64,000 bases of DNA, taken from contig CALVVU010000003.1 of NCBI GenBank assembly GCA_944363975.1, forward strand, positions 62,001 to 126,000, written 5' to 3'. Source of the stretch: Candidatus Coprovivens excrementavium. Lineage in GTDB: Bacteria > Bacillota_I > Bacilli_A > RF39 > UBA660. The notes under the pieces are model-generated. The model was not told the DNA's origin, ran no database searches, and saw only the letters and a list, made by a program, of their open reading frames with translations. Positions 1 to 9,200 of this stretch are shown one piece after another; the first letter of the stretch is position 1, and every line of letters begins with the position of its first letter. A program made the translations under genes and the position numbers.

Positions 1-792
1 AGTCGACGTTTGGATACTGGTATTACTTATGCTGAATTTAGTTATATGTTAATTCAAGGTTATGATTTTTTAAATATGTATCGTAATATGAATTGTATTA
101 TGCAAGTTGAGGGTAGTGACCAATGGGGAAATATTACAACAGGAATTGATTTAATAAGAAAAATAGAAGGAAAAGAGGCATATGCATTTACAATGCCATT
201 AATTTTAGATGCTAATGGTAATAAATTTGGTAAAAGTGAAGGAAATGCTCTTTGGTTAGATATAAATAAAACCTCAAGTTATGAATTATATCAATATTTA
301 ATAAATACTGATGATTCAATGATTGAACATTATTTGAAAGTTTTTACCTTTTTAACTCCTGAGGAAATTATAGATGTAATTGACAGACATAATAAAGAAC
401 CACATTTACGAATTGGTCAAAAAACATTGGCTAAATGTATTATTACTGATATACATGGTGAAGATGAATATAATAAAGCTGAACAAATTAGTAAAGCATT
501 ATTTAGTGGTGATTTAACAGGATTAAGTGCTAAGGATATTTTAGTAGGAATGAAAATGGTTCCTTCTATTAAGTTATCTGGTGAAATTAAATTACTTGAT
601 TTATTAGTAGATAATGGTATTTGTTCTTCGAGAAGAGAAGCTAGAGAGATGCTAAGTAGTAATGCTATATCTTTAAATAACGAGAAATTTACTGATGAAA
701 ATGCTATTATTGATAAATCTTTAGCAATAGAGGAAAAAGTTATTGTAATTCGTAAAGGTAAGAAAAAGCAATTTATTGGAATATTTGATTAA
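1..792 (+). CDS. tyrS: Tyrosyl-tRNA synthetase, C-terminal part (5' truncated)
   Basis: The reading frame is open from base 1, so the gene begins outside the window. It attaches tyrosine to tRNA-Tyr in the cytoplasm. Visible are the class I signature region GSDQWGN, the KFGKS form of the KMSKS loop, and a C-terminal S4 RNA-binding domain (from about LLDLLVDNGICSSRREA onward), which is the bacterial TyrRS order. The missing part is the Rossmann half with the HIGH motif. A tRNA-Tyr gene lies in the same window (48816-48899). The family call is secure. Upstream regulation cannot be seen. Confidence 0.96.
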   Translation, partial: SRRLDTGITYAEFSYMLIQGYDFLNMYRNMNCIMQVEGSDQWGNITTGIDLIRKIEGKEAYAFTMPLILDANGNKFGKSEGNALWLDINKTSSYELYQYLINTDDSMIEHYLKVFTFLTPEEIIDVIDRHNKEPHLRIGQKTLAKCIITDIHGEDEYNKAEQISKALFSGDLTGLSAKDILVGMKMVPSIKLSGEIKLLDLLVDNGICSSRREAREMLSSNAISLNNEKFTDENAIIDKSLAIEEKVIVIRKGKKKQFIGIFD

Positions 793-801
793 TTTATAAC
801 A

Positions 802-845
802 TAATAAAACTCCTGACATAAAATATTATGAAAGGAGTTTTATTA
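802..845 (+). promoter_or_regulatory. 12-bp perfect inverted repeat sequestering a ribosome binding site
   Basis: TAATAAAACTCC (802-813) is perfectly complementary to GGAGTTTTATTA (834-845), with a 20-nt loop. The right arm contains the AGGAG ribosome binding site (833-837) and ends on the A of the ATG at 845. It follows the tyrS stop directly, so it may be a weak terminator, a translational switch for the next gene, or both. Confidence 0.6.
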
Positions 846-1033
846 TGTATTATAATTCTTATTTAAGAAATGATGGTTATCACAATAATAATCGTTTTGG
901 TGGCTTTTTTATTCCGTTTGTGTTAGGGGGATTAACTGGTAGTGCTGCGGTTGCGGTATCTCGTCCAAGACCAGTTTTTGTTAATCCACGTCCTCCTTTT
1001 TATGGACCAATGCCTGGACCTTTCTATTATTAG
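845..1033 (+). CDS. Small Tyr/Pro/Gly-rich protein
   Basis: A 62-residue protein with a Tyr/Asn-rich start, a central hydrophobic Gly-rich stretch (GGFFIPFVLGG, about residues 19-29) and a Pro/Tyr-rich tail (PRPPFYGPMPGPFYY). Short proteins of this build are common in spore-forming Firmicutes and some are spore-coat associated; that link is an inference. AGGAG lies 7 nt before the ATG but inside a strong hairpin. The last 53 bases overlap the 3' end of the convergent FtsW/RodA gene. Function is unknown. Confidence 0.6.
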   Translation: MYYNSYLRNDGYHNNNRFGGFFIPFVLGGLTGSAAVAVSRPRPVFVNPRPPFYGPMPGPFYY

Positions 1034-2075
1034 AATGAATATTTAAATTTATAGAGAATCCTATTAAAAGATATAAAGTAAGAAGGTAGGTTCCTCCGTA
1101 ACTTAAAAAAGGGAGAGGAATTCCTATAATAGGTAAAAGAGATAAATTCATTAAAATGTTATAGAATGTTTGAAATAATAGCATATTTAGTATTATAAAG
1201 TTTATAATACTAATTATGTTTTTTTTATTAAATGAATATTTAAGATAGTAGAGAAAGATAGAAATATAACAACCAATTATAATAATAAAAGATAAAATTT
1301 TATATTTACTAATAATTGATGCAAAAATAAAATCATTATGATTTTCGGGAATATAAATTAAATTATGAGATCCAATCGAAATTAGAGAATTAACATTTTG
1401 AATATTGTTTTGGTTTTTAAAGGCGATTAATCGATCAAGGCGATAAAATAATTTAGTTCCATATATATCAATCAATAAATCTTTATTTGTTAAATAAATA
1501 AAAATGTTAGCAATTATGAAGATAGAAATAATGGAAAGAGAAAAATATAATATTTTTTTGTTTATTTTATAGTATCTTAAGATTGATAAAAAAATAATTA
1601 TATAAAATAGTATTGCTCCTGTATCGGGTTCTAAGAAGGTAAGAATACTAGGAATTAAAGTAATTATTAAAAGTAAAAAAATATTTTTCTTTTTGATAGT
1701 TAGATATGCTAGGTAAATGGTAAGGACTAATTTAGTTATTTCACTTGGTTGAATAGATATATTATAGATATGGAGCCATGCTTTTGAACCTTTTATTTCA
1801 CGACCAAATATTAAAACGATAATTAAGAGAATGATTGATATTATATAGAAGAATTTTATATACTTTAGGATAAAACGATAATTTATCTTACTTATTATAA
1901 ATAAAGAAAGATAACTTAATCCTAAATATAATAAATGTTTGTAAAAGTATTCAGTATTATATAGATAAATGAGACTTATTATATTTAGGATTAAGATGGG
2001 AACTAATATGATATATTTATTATTTAAAATTCTTTTCATGTTATTATGATTGTCAAAATAATTAATTTTATACAT
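981..2075 (-). CDS. FtsW/RodA/SpoVE-family glycosyltransferase
   Basis: A 364-residue polytopic membrane protein of the SEDS family, which polymerises lipid II into peptidoglycan glycan strands beside a class B penicillin-binding protein. Family motifs are visible: GSKAW (96-100), QPSE (109-112), EPDTG with the conserved acidic pair (149-153), and PLPFLSYGG near residues 320-328. It is somewhat shorter than usual. Neither start has a clear ribosome binding site: the ATG at 2075 gives the full length and the ATG at 2039 would remove 12 residues. Whether it is RodA, FtsW or SpoVE cannot be told from sequence alone. It is divergent from the gene at 2098. Confidence 0.88.
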   Translation of the reverse strand: MYKINYFDNHNNMKRILNNKYIILVPILILNIISLIYLYNTEYFYKHLLYLGLSYLSLFIISKINYRFILKYIKFFYIISIILLIIVLIFGREIKGSKAWLHIYNISIQPSEITKLVLTIYLAYLTIKKKNIFLLLIITLIPSILTFLEPDTGAILFYIIIFLSILRYYKINKKILYFSLSIISIFIIANIFIYLTNKDLLIDIYGTKLFYRLDRLIAFKNQNNIQNVNSLISIGSHNLIYIPENHNDFIFASIISKYKILSFIIIIGCYISIFLYYLKYSFNKKNIISIINFIILNMLLFQTFYNILMNLSLLPIIGIPLPFLSYGGTYLLTLYLLIGFSINLNIHSNNRKVQALVHKKEDVD

Positions 2076-2097
2076 ATACTTATATAGGAGGAATGTT

Positions 2098-2379
2098 ATG
2101 AAATTACCTAGTGTTTATGCAAATAAAATAGATAAAGACTTAAAAAATAATACGGATTATTTTCGTGGAGAAAAGAATGTAAAACAAAGAGATTTAGGAG
2201 AATTAAAGAGCTTGTTTGATAGTAACGGCTATATTAATAGATTAAGGGTTGTGTTTACTTTAAAAGATGGTAAAAAAATTGATGAGAAATTAGTTTTATG
2301 TAAAAGTAATTGTTTTATTACACTTAATAATAAGAGAATTTTATTTGATGATATTCAAGATTATGACATAAAAAAATAA
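2098..2379 (+). CDS. Small hypothetical protein
   Basis: A 93-residue, mostly charged cytoplasmic protein. The start is well supported by GGAGG at 2087-2091. It has no signal peptide or membrane segment. The C-terminal half (RVVFTLKDGKKIDEKLVL and on) looks like a small beta-sheet domain. I do not recognise the family. It ends in a bidirectional terminator shared with the convergent EIIB-like gene. Confidence 0.75.
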   Translation: MKLPSVYANKIDKDLKNNTDYFRGEKNVKQRDLGELKSLFDSNGYINRLRVVFTLKDGKKIDEKLVLCKSNCFITLNNKRILFDDIQDYDIKK

Positions 2380-2398
2380 ACATTTTCATGTTTATTTT
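2373..2398. terminator. Bidirectional rho-independent terminator
   Basis: AAAATAAACAT (2373-2383) pairs with ATGTTTATTTT (2388-2398) around a TTTC loop, A-rich on one side and T-rich on the other. It lies between convergent genes. Confidence 0.7.
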
Positions 2399-2709
2399 AT
2401 TATGTCTTTTATGTATTCTTTTAGTTGTTTAGCATTTTTATCAAAAATAATTTTCAATTGATTATCTATTTCAACAATTCCTTTGGCACCTAGTTTTTGA
2501 ATACCATTTTTATCTACTTTAGTAGTATCTTTTAAAATAACTTTAAAACGGGACATATTACATTCAGCATTTATTATGTTTTCTTTACCACCAAGATACT
2601 TAATTAATTTGTTGACTTCTGAAGAAAAATCTTTTTGATTTAATTTTGTAACTACTAATGCAATAATAATTAAAATGATAATTATTATTATATATTGAAT
2701 CCATTCCAT
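2392..2709 (-). CDS. Membrane-anchored orphan PTS EIIB-like domain protein
   Basis: A 105-residue protein with an N-terminal transmembrane helix (about 5-21) followed by one domain resembling the glucose-family phosphotransferase EIIB domain: YLGGKENI (38-45), the phosphocysteine position C50, R54, and the KLGAKGIVEI segment. In complete systems this Cys passes phosphate from EIIA to sugar. No EIIC, EIIA, HPr or sugar gene is nearby, so transport is unlikely from this gene alone and a regulatory role is possible. AGGTGA precedes the ATG. Whether C50 is phosphorylated is unknown. Confidence 0.72.
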   Translation of the reverse strand: MEWIQYIIIIIILIIIALVVTKLNQKDFSSEVNKLIKYLGGKENIINAECNMSRFKVILKDTTKVDKNGIQKLGAKGIVEIDNQLKIIFDKNAKQLKEYIKDIIK

Positions 2710-2828
2710 ATTATCACCTGTTAGAATTATACTATAACTTTTGTAAAAATAAAAGTATTAACATATAGCACGAATTTTTAAAAGATACATAAATTAATAG
2801 TGAGATACATAGGAAAGGGTGAGATAAG

Positions 2829-3263
2829 ATGTGTAATGATAATACTAATTCTTTAGCAGAAATCTTAAGTGTTATATTAGTATTGCAACAGAATGCTTGT
2901 GTTGATAGTTGTTTAGATTCATGTGATCGTCCAATGTTAGGTGGAGGTCCAACTTGTTTAGTTTGTAATACAAGACCTGTTATGATATATACTTGTGGTA
3001 ATGGTAGTATTCCGTGGAGTATGCCTATTACGAAAGATTCAACTGCTAATTGTAATTCTTCTACGACGCCAGCTGCTACTTGTTCATCAGTTTTTAGAGT
3101 TGAAAAAATAGAAGGTACTTGTTGTACTTTTAGAGTATTACAAGATAATCCTGATACAACAAGTTTATATCCTTATGTAGCAACAAATTCAGTTTTTACG
3201 ATGGATTTAGGTTGTGTATGTGCATTAAGATGTTTAACTGATACTTATGTAGAATGTTTATAA
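2829..3263 (+). CDS. CotY/CotZ-like spore coat protein
   Basis: A 144-residue Cys-rich protein (about 18 Cys). The C-terminal half matches the CotY/CotZ family of crust and outer coat proteins: FRVEKIEGTCCTFRVL, followed by MDLGCVCALRCL, the same order as in Bacillus CotZ. In Bacillus these proteins form disulfide-linked sheets at the spore surface. The N-terminal half carries another Cys cluster (ACVDSCLDSCDRP). It stands alone between terminators. AAAGGGTGAG precedes the ATG. A non-sporulation role for the homologue cannot be excluded. Confidence 0.82.
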   Translation: MCNDNTNSLAEILSVILVLQQNACVDSCLDSCDRPMLGGGPTCLVCNTRPVMIYTCGNGSIPWSMPITKDSTANCNSSTTPAATCSSVFRVEKIEGTCCTFRVLQDNPDTTSLYPYVATNSVFTMDLGCVCALRCLTDTYVECL

Positions 3264-3296
3264 AAAAGATTCCAATTATTTGTTGGAATCTTTTTT
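3262..3296. terminator. Strong bidirectional terminator
   Basis: A 14-bp perfect stem, 3262-3275 with 3283-3296, core GATTCCAA/TTGGAATC, flanked by A and T runs. It serves the coat gene on the plus strand and the phosphoesterase gene on the minus strand, whose stop lies inside it. Confidence 0.9.
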
Positions 3297-4226
3297 ATAT
3301 AAACGATATAAATTAAAAGAAGGATGATTATTAAAACGAGCATTTATACCTGATGTTCCTAAACCATTAGAAATATATAATTCAGTATTATTTATTTTGT
3401 AATAATCTTTATAATACTTAGTGGCTCCTTTTTCTAGGAATAATGGTTTAATAAATGGTATTTTTATTAGTCCACCTAGTGAGTGACCGCTTAGTACTAA
3501 GTCAGGATTGTACTTTATAATATTATCAATACTATCTGGTTCATGAGTTAAGATAATTTTATATAATTGATAATTACTAGTTTCTTCGGTAGTTTGATTA
3601 ATTATGGAATAATCAGGATTATTGTCTACTGAGTTAAAGCCTGTTATTTGGATTGGAATGTCGTCTTTATAATATAATAGTTTAGTTTCATTATTTAGTA
3701 AAATAAAATCAGAAGATGTTATAATTTCTTTATAAAATTCGTTATCGTAATCTTCGTTACCATAAATAGCATATTTATATAGTGAACATTTTAGTTTTGA
3801 TAAAGAAGAAATGATTTCTTCTTTTATTTTATCGTTTGGAACAATGTTTTTGTCAATTAGGTCACCAGTAAAAAATATTACATCTGGTTTAAGGTTATTT
3901 ATTTTTTCTACAATATTATTTAATTGTTTTTGATTTATTGTTGTTCCATAATGAATATCAGATAGATGAATAATTTTTAAGCCATGAAAAGAAGAAGATA
4001 TTTTGTCTGATTCTATTTTATACTCTTTTATATCAATTATAGATGTAGCTATTAAAGAAATGTAAATGAAGAAAAGAACTAGAAAAAGAATAATAATAAA
4101 TAATATTTTAGGTAGAAGAGGTTTCTTTTCTTCTTGTTCTGTATCTATATCTTCTTTAGAAATAGAAGATTCTTCTTTTATTTCTTTATATTTGTTAGAT
4201 CTTGTTTTTTTTATTTCTCCTGTCAT
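3276..4226 (-). CDS. YkuE-like metallophosphoesterase with altered active-site motifs
   Basis: A 316-residue protein with an N-terminal cytoplasmic part, one membrane helix (about 41-60) and an extracytoplasmic calcineurin-like phosphoesterase domain. The motifs SDIH (89-92) and TGDL (120-123) are intact and H228 is present. GNHD is replaced by GNED (156-159), and the usual GHTHGGQ is GHSLGGL (247-253). One catalytic and one metal-binding His are therefore missing, so activity may be altered or lost. It overlaps the CPBP gene by 4 bases (ATGA) and is last in a three-gene minus-strand operon. Confidence 0.82.
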   Translation of the reverse strand: MTGEIKKTRSNKYKEIKEESSISKEDIDTEQEEKKPLLPKILFIIILFLVLFFIYISLIATSIIDIKEYKIESDKISSSFHGLKIIHLSDIHYGTTINQKQLNNIVEKINNLKPDVIFFTGDLIDKNIVPNDKIKEEIISSLSKLKCSLYKYAIYGNEDYDNEFYKEIITSSDFILLNNETKLLYYKDDIPIQITGFNSVDNNPDYSIINQTTEETSNYQLYKIILTHEPDSIDNIIKYNPDLVLSGHSLGGLIKIPFIKPLFLEKGATKYYKDYYKINNTELYISNGLGTSGINARFNNHPSFNLYRLYKKDSNK

Positions 4227-4915
4227 ATTAGACCTCCTAGAATAATAATTTGGATAATTGAAATAATATTATGAATACTATGTATGATAATTGTACCATA
4301 AATATTATTAGTTTTATAATAAGCGTAACCGAAACTTATTCCGACTGAACTAAAAGGAATTAAATATATAAGCATTATTAAATCAGAAGAAGAACTTATA
4401 GATGATAAAACATGAACTAAACCAAATATAATTCCTGAGGTAAGAGCAAAGAGATGTTTATTAGAAGTAGCATTTTTTAAACTACGTCTGTAAACTAATT
4501 CTTCGATAATAGGTGCTATGAAACAAGCACATGTTATTTCGAAAAGAGGGTATTTTCTTAGTAATTCAATATTACCCTCTTGATTGGTGTTAGGAGCGAT
4601 ACCTATCATATTAATAATGTTAGAAGATATAACCATTACTATTAGGCCAATAAACCAATATTTTATAGTAGTACTTAAAATTAATTTATAGTTTTCTTTG
4701 AAGCTTTTAATATCTTTTATTAAGTCTTTACGATATATATATGAATATACAATTGCTGTAAAGAAGTAAGTTAGAATCATTGATACTTGATAATTTATTA
4801 TTTCTTTTCTTTCAAAAAAATAAAAAGGCATATAAATAATTGTCGGTAAGATAAAATATGACAAGATTATTAATAAGCCTTTTAATGTTTCTTTTATATT
4901 GATTATGTTTTTCAT
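4223..4915 (-). CDS. CPBP-family intramembrane metalloprotease
   Basis: A 230-residue polytopic membrane protein with the three CPBP (Abi/CAAX protease) motifs: EELVYRR (138-144), FGLVH (164-168) and HSIHN (212-216). Members cleave substrates within the membrane; in Firmicutes they occur in bacteriocin immunity, stress and envelope functions. The substrate here is unknown. It is translationally coupled to the phosphoesterase downstream and 12 bases from the thioredoxin-like gene upstream. Confidence 0.88.
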   Translation of the reverse strand: MKNIINIKETLKGLLIILSYFILPTIIYMPFYFFERKEIINYQVSMILTYFFTAIVYSYIYRKDLIKDIKSFKENYKLILSTTIKYWFIGLIVMVISSNIINMIGIAPNTNQEGNIELLRKYPLFEITCACFIAPIIEELVYRRSLKNATSNKHLFALTSGIIFGLVHVLSSISSSSDLIMLIYLIPFSSVGISFGYAYYKTNNIYGTIIIHSIHNIISIIQIIILGGLI

Positions 4916-4927
4916 AGATTCACCTTT

Positions 4928-5383
4928 TTATTCTTCAATATAGCCCATAGCTTTTAAACGACTAGTTATTTCTGATTCGGTTGCTTCTCCTATAATACGA
5001 TTGGCTGTATTTTTTTCTTCACCATCAAAGATAAATACGGTATTTGGCGTACCACTTACATTAGCAATATTTTTTAATTGAGCATTTTCTTCTTTGCTTA
5101 ATTTATCTAATGATAATTCGTATGCAGTAATATCATATTTAGCTAATACTTTTTTTAGAATAGGTTTATAAGCTAAGCAATGTGTACATTCAGTTTGACT
5201 TATTAGAAGAATAAAAGTTTCTTTATTTTCAACTTTTTTATTTAGTTCATTAAAATTTATTTCAATTAAATGATTGTCTTCATTTTGTTCTTGTCCTTTT
5301 AAAGTAACACAAGCATATATCATACCAATAATTGCTAAGATTACGATTGCAATTGCACAAAAAAATAATATCCTTTTTTTCAT
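4928..5383 (-). CDS. Membrane-anchored thioredoxin-like protein
   Basis: A 151-residue protein with an N-terminal membrane anchor (about 4-28) and an extracytoplasmic thioredoxin fold. The redox pair is C66-T-H-C69 and the cis-proline loop is GTP (111-113). It could form or reduce disulfides outside the membrane. It is transcribed divergently from the secretion locus that starts at 5493, whose exported proteins are unusually rich in Cys, so a role in folding them is a reasonable inference. GGTGAT precedes the ATG. First gene of its operon. Confidence 0.85.
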   Translation of the reverse strand: MKKRILFFCAIAIVILAIIGMIYACVTLKGQEQNEDNHLIEINFNELNKKVENKETFILLISQTECTHCLAYKPILKKVLAKYDITAYELSLDKLSKEENAQLKNIANVSGTPNTVFIFDGEEKNTANRIIGEATESEITSRLKAMGYIEE

Positions 5384-5435
5384 TTAAATCACCATAGATA
5401 ATATACCACAATAAAAAAATATCTGCAATTTAATA

Positions 5436-5464
5436 TTGTTATTTTCAAATGTTAATGGTAAAAT
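5436..5464 (+). promoter_or_regulatory. Promoter of the hybrid secretion locus
   Basis: TTGTTA (5436-5441), a 17-base spacer, and an extended -10 TGG-TAAAAT (-10 box 5459-5464). It is the only clear promoter-like site before the first locus gene at 5493. Confidence 0.6.
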
Positions 5465-5492
5465 TATAGTTAGAAAATAAGGTTGGTGCTTT

Positions 5493-6251
5493 ATGAGAGA
5501 AAAAAATATGTTTTTAGGTATAATTATAATGATTACAATGTCCTTATTTATAGGGATAAATAGTGTTAAGGCAGAGGAGGATACAACTTGTAATGCAGTT
5601 AGTTTAAATGAATTAAGAAATTTAGCTGCTAATATAAAGGTAAGTTATGTTCCTATTACTACAACGGAAGAAGCTCCATATGATGAAGAATCAGGGACTT
5701 CTACGGCGATTGTTCGTTATTTAGATGTAAAAGTCTATAATATTACGAGTAAATTGTATGTTAGAACGGAAGCTGGTGGTGACAATGTAACTTCATCTAG
5801 TCACTTGTTAACTTTAGTTAATGTTGGGGCTGATGGAGCAGCAACAATTAGACAAAAATCTATCAGCGAACCTGTTACATATACATTTACAGTATTTTCA
5901 GATGCTTATGGATGTACTGGTAGAACTCTTAGAACGATGAAACTTACATTACCTCGTTTTAACTATTATTCAGAATTAGAAATATGTCAGGATATTCCAG
6001 ATTATTATTTGTGTCAACAATATACAACTTATGAAGTTGATGGGGCAACGTTCTATGATAAAGTAGATGAATATAAGGCTAAGTTAGCTGCACAGGTTGA
6101 AGAAAATGAAAGTGCCGATGATAATACAAGTATTGTAAATAAAGCAATCTCTGGTGTTTCAAAGTATAAATATGTGGTTGTTGGTGTGATTGTTGCAATA
6201 GGTGTTGTTGTAACAGTTCTAATATTAAAGAAAAGGAAGAAAGTATTATGA
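5493..6251 (+). CDS. Secreted, C-terminally membrane-anchored surface protein
   Basis: A 252-residue protein with a signal peptide (about 1-27, ending SVKA), an extracellular domain with about four Cys, a short acidic linker, a C-terminal membrane helix (about 225-245) and a basic KKRKK tail. This topology puts the folded part outside the cell. No family recognised. It is the first gene of the locus and overlaps the giant protein gene by ATGA, so it may be a partner or anchor for that protein. Confidence 0.8.
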   Translation: MREKNMFLGIIIMITMSLFIGINSVKAEEDTTCNAVSLNELRNLAANIKVSYVPITTTEEAPYDEESGTSTAIVRYLDVKVYNITSKLYVRTEAGGDNVTSSSHLLTLVNVGADGAATIRQKSISEPVTYTFTVFSDAYGCTGRTLRTMKLTLPRFNYYSELEICQDIPDYYLCQQYTTYEVDGATFYDKVDEYKAKLAAQVEENESADDNTSIVNKAISGVSKYKYVVVGVIVAIGVVVTVLILKKRKKVL

Positions 6252-9200
6252 TTGGTGGTGTAAATATGAATATGAAAAAGCGAGTGGTATTACTATTAAG
6301 TTTTTTCTCTTTCTTTATGTTTATGAGTGAAATAAATGCGCAGGAGGTAACTGCTGATATTTCAATTGGTGAGACTCGTTCTAATGATCAATTTAACTTT
6401 ACTAGTTGTTCGGCTAGTAAAAATGGTTATTTAACAACAACTATTACAAGTAGTGGAGGATTAAAAATTGGCACTTCAAATACAGCTAATCCTGGTACTA
6501 GTGATAGTGTTACTTGTCAATATACAGAAAAATCTAATATTGGTGCTCCTGAAACGGGAGAGATAACTTTTAAATTAAATATAATAGGTAAACGTGAAGT
6601 TAGAATTAATCTTGGTATGACTTCTTCTTCATATGAACCTTCTAAAGATATTGCGAAAGAATTTTTACCTTCTGGATCAACAATTACAGGTTATGAAGTT
6701 GATCCTAATGGAGCTGAATTTATAAATGTAGGTAATTGTTCTGGAACTACTTGTAATGTTTCAATAAGTCAAGAAGCTCAAAATATAGCAGCTGATGGAA
6801 GTTCTTTATCTTCAATAATGTACATTACATATAAAATTCCTGGATCAAATGCTGAAGTTAAAATAAATGCTTATTTAATTATTAATGCAGTTTCTGGAGC
6901 TCGTGCTTATGCTGGTGGTTCTGGAGTTTGTGATTTCAATAGTAGTGATTGGCGTTATAGAACTTGGACAGATGCTGGAGGTAGTGTATATAAATTTTAT
7001 CAATCTTATTCTGATTCTGCTACTTTGCCAAACTGTGATTCAAGTAAATCTAAGATTCCAATTGAATTTAAAGGATGGAGAGAAACTTCTGATAATGACC
7101 ATGTAATGGCAATAGGTGAATGTTCTGGTGCTTTACCTGCTGGATCATCTGTTGAAGATGGTAAAAATTATTCAGCTTGTTATGAAAGAACACCTTATGT
7201 TCAAATTTCACCAGCTACTGGTAATGTAGATATGACTACTGGTTGGACAGCATTAAAAGGTAATAGTGGATATTATTATGCTAGTGATTCAGCAACTACT
7301 GTTACTTTACCAGAATTGAAGTTTGTAGGAATTCATGAAAATGATGAATTAGATTATTGGTATAATAGTGCTAATCCATCTGAACATAAACAATCTGGTG
7401 ATACTGTCGAATTAGACGGATCTATATGGATTGCGGTTGTTAAAACAACTATTAGTGAAGGTTGGAAAGATCTTTATAAGACTGTTAAAGTTGATCAGAC
7501 TGTAGCACTTGTTGTAGATGGAATTACTGGATGTTCTTCTTCTTCAAGTAAAGTAAATGTTAACTTTATTGGTGGAGAATGTCAGGTAAGTGGTGTTGAA
7601 GCAACTGGTGATGGTGAATATGCTGACGTTATTACAACTGTTAATGGCGAAGAAGTTATATACAAATTCAATGTTGAAAAGGTAGATGCTTCTAATGTAA
7701 TAATAGATGATACTATTAAAACTAACTTAGGTACTAATAGTGAAGTTACAAATAAGGAAAGTTGGTATCAAGAAATGTGTCCTTCATTTACAATTGAAGG
7801 TCACGGAAGTTTTACCGATTATACTAGTGATGGTAGTATAAGAGGAACTGTATATAATGTTTCTGAAGCTTGTGGACAATCTGGTAATCAAGGCTATTAT
7901 GCTTTCTGTTTGGATCCTGGTCGTCGTTCACCTACTAATACTTCATATATTAGAACTCCTGATATAGATCCTAGTAATCCAAATGATCCGATGGTTAAAC
8001 TTGTTAATGTGTTTATTTCTAAATATAATAATTTCTCTATGCTGAATTCATTGACTGATTCAACGAGAATTGCTTTCCATATTGCATTGCGTTCTGTTGG
8101 TATTGCTTCAGGAGTAACTTCGGCGTTAGATTCTACTGATAAGGTATATTACAATGCTTATAGATGGTATGAACAAATTGCGGATGTTATTAAAACTGGC
8201 GATGCAAATGCAGTTGCTAGTCATGTTGCTGGATTAGGTCTTGTTTCAGATGTTTCTTCAAAATTAACTGATTTGTTAACTGATTATTTAAATGCTGATG
8301 AAGTTGAAGTTGAGAAATTTGAAAGAACAGTTACATCTACTGAAACAGTATCTTATGGAGATGCAGGTTATAAAATAACTTATAAAGGCTTAATAATAGC
8401 TCCTTCATCTGTTACTTCTGTTGATAGTTTGACTAATGATGCTTGTCCTAGTATTGGTTTGACTTCATGTACAGCTGAATTATCTGAAAATACAGATGAA
8501 GCTACATTATTGCAATACAATGGACGTAAAGTATATAACTATACAATTACAATTATTGCTGAGGATGCTGGTGCTGTTAATCCTCCTGATAATGATGAAG
8601 AAAAGAAAGATACTGCTTTTAAAGTTAATTATACAGGTCGTTATGCGAGTGCCGATGTTGCGATTGCTGCACCAGCTGTTGGTGATTCTTTACAAAGAAT
8701 GTTCGTATTTAATGTTGAACAATCTGATGTTTTAGTTTACTTTAGTGTTGTTCCAACATCTTGTGAAATGCCATCTCTTGATTATAAAGCACATTGTAAT
8801 GCAGAAGGATGCGATTCTGAATTTAATGCTGATTTATTTATGGCAGCAGGATGTTGTCGTTTAGTTACTGATGAAGTTAATTATAAATATATAATCGATA
8901 ATTATTGTTCTGGTGATGGATGTACTGTATCTACAATGTCTTCTGTTTGTGGATTGAATTCTGATAATTTAGGAAGTGCTGAATTATATGAAATTCGTGA
9001 AGGTGCAAAATGGGAAAATGGTGGATATGTTGACCAAATAGGAACATGTGTGGTTAATGTTACACAAGATTATAGTGTAGAAAATCTTGAAAATTTCCAA
9101 AAGAAAGATTCAGCAGGTAATACATTGAATGTTTCAAGTTATTCAAACAATCGATATTGTCAAGTATCTTGTGGTGAAGATTGGAAAATTTCTCTTGAAT

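Noticed and set aside
6248-6265. Extra N-terminal residues of the giant protein as part of the signal peptide
   Set aside because: Not decided: both ATG 6248 and ATG 6266 are plausible; the signal peptide itself starts at the MKKR segment either way.
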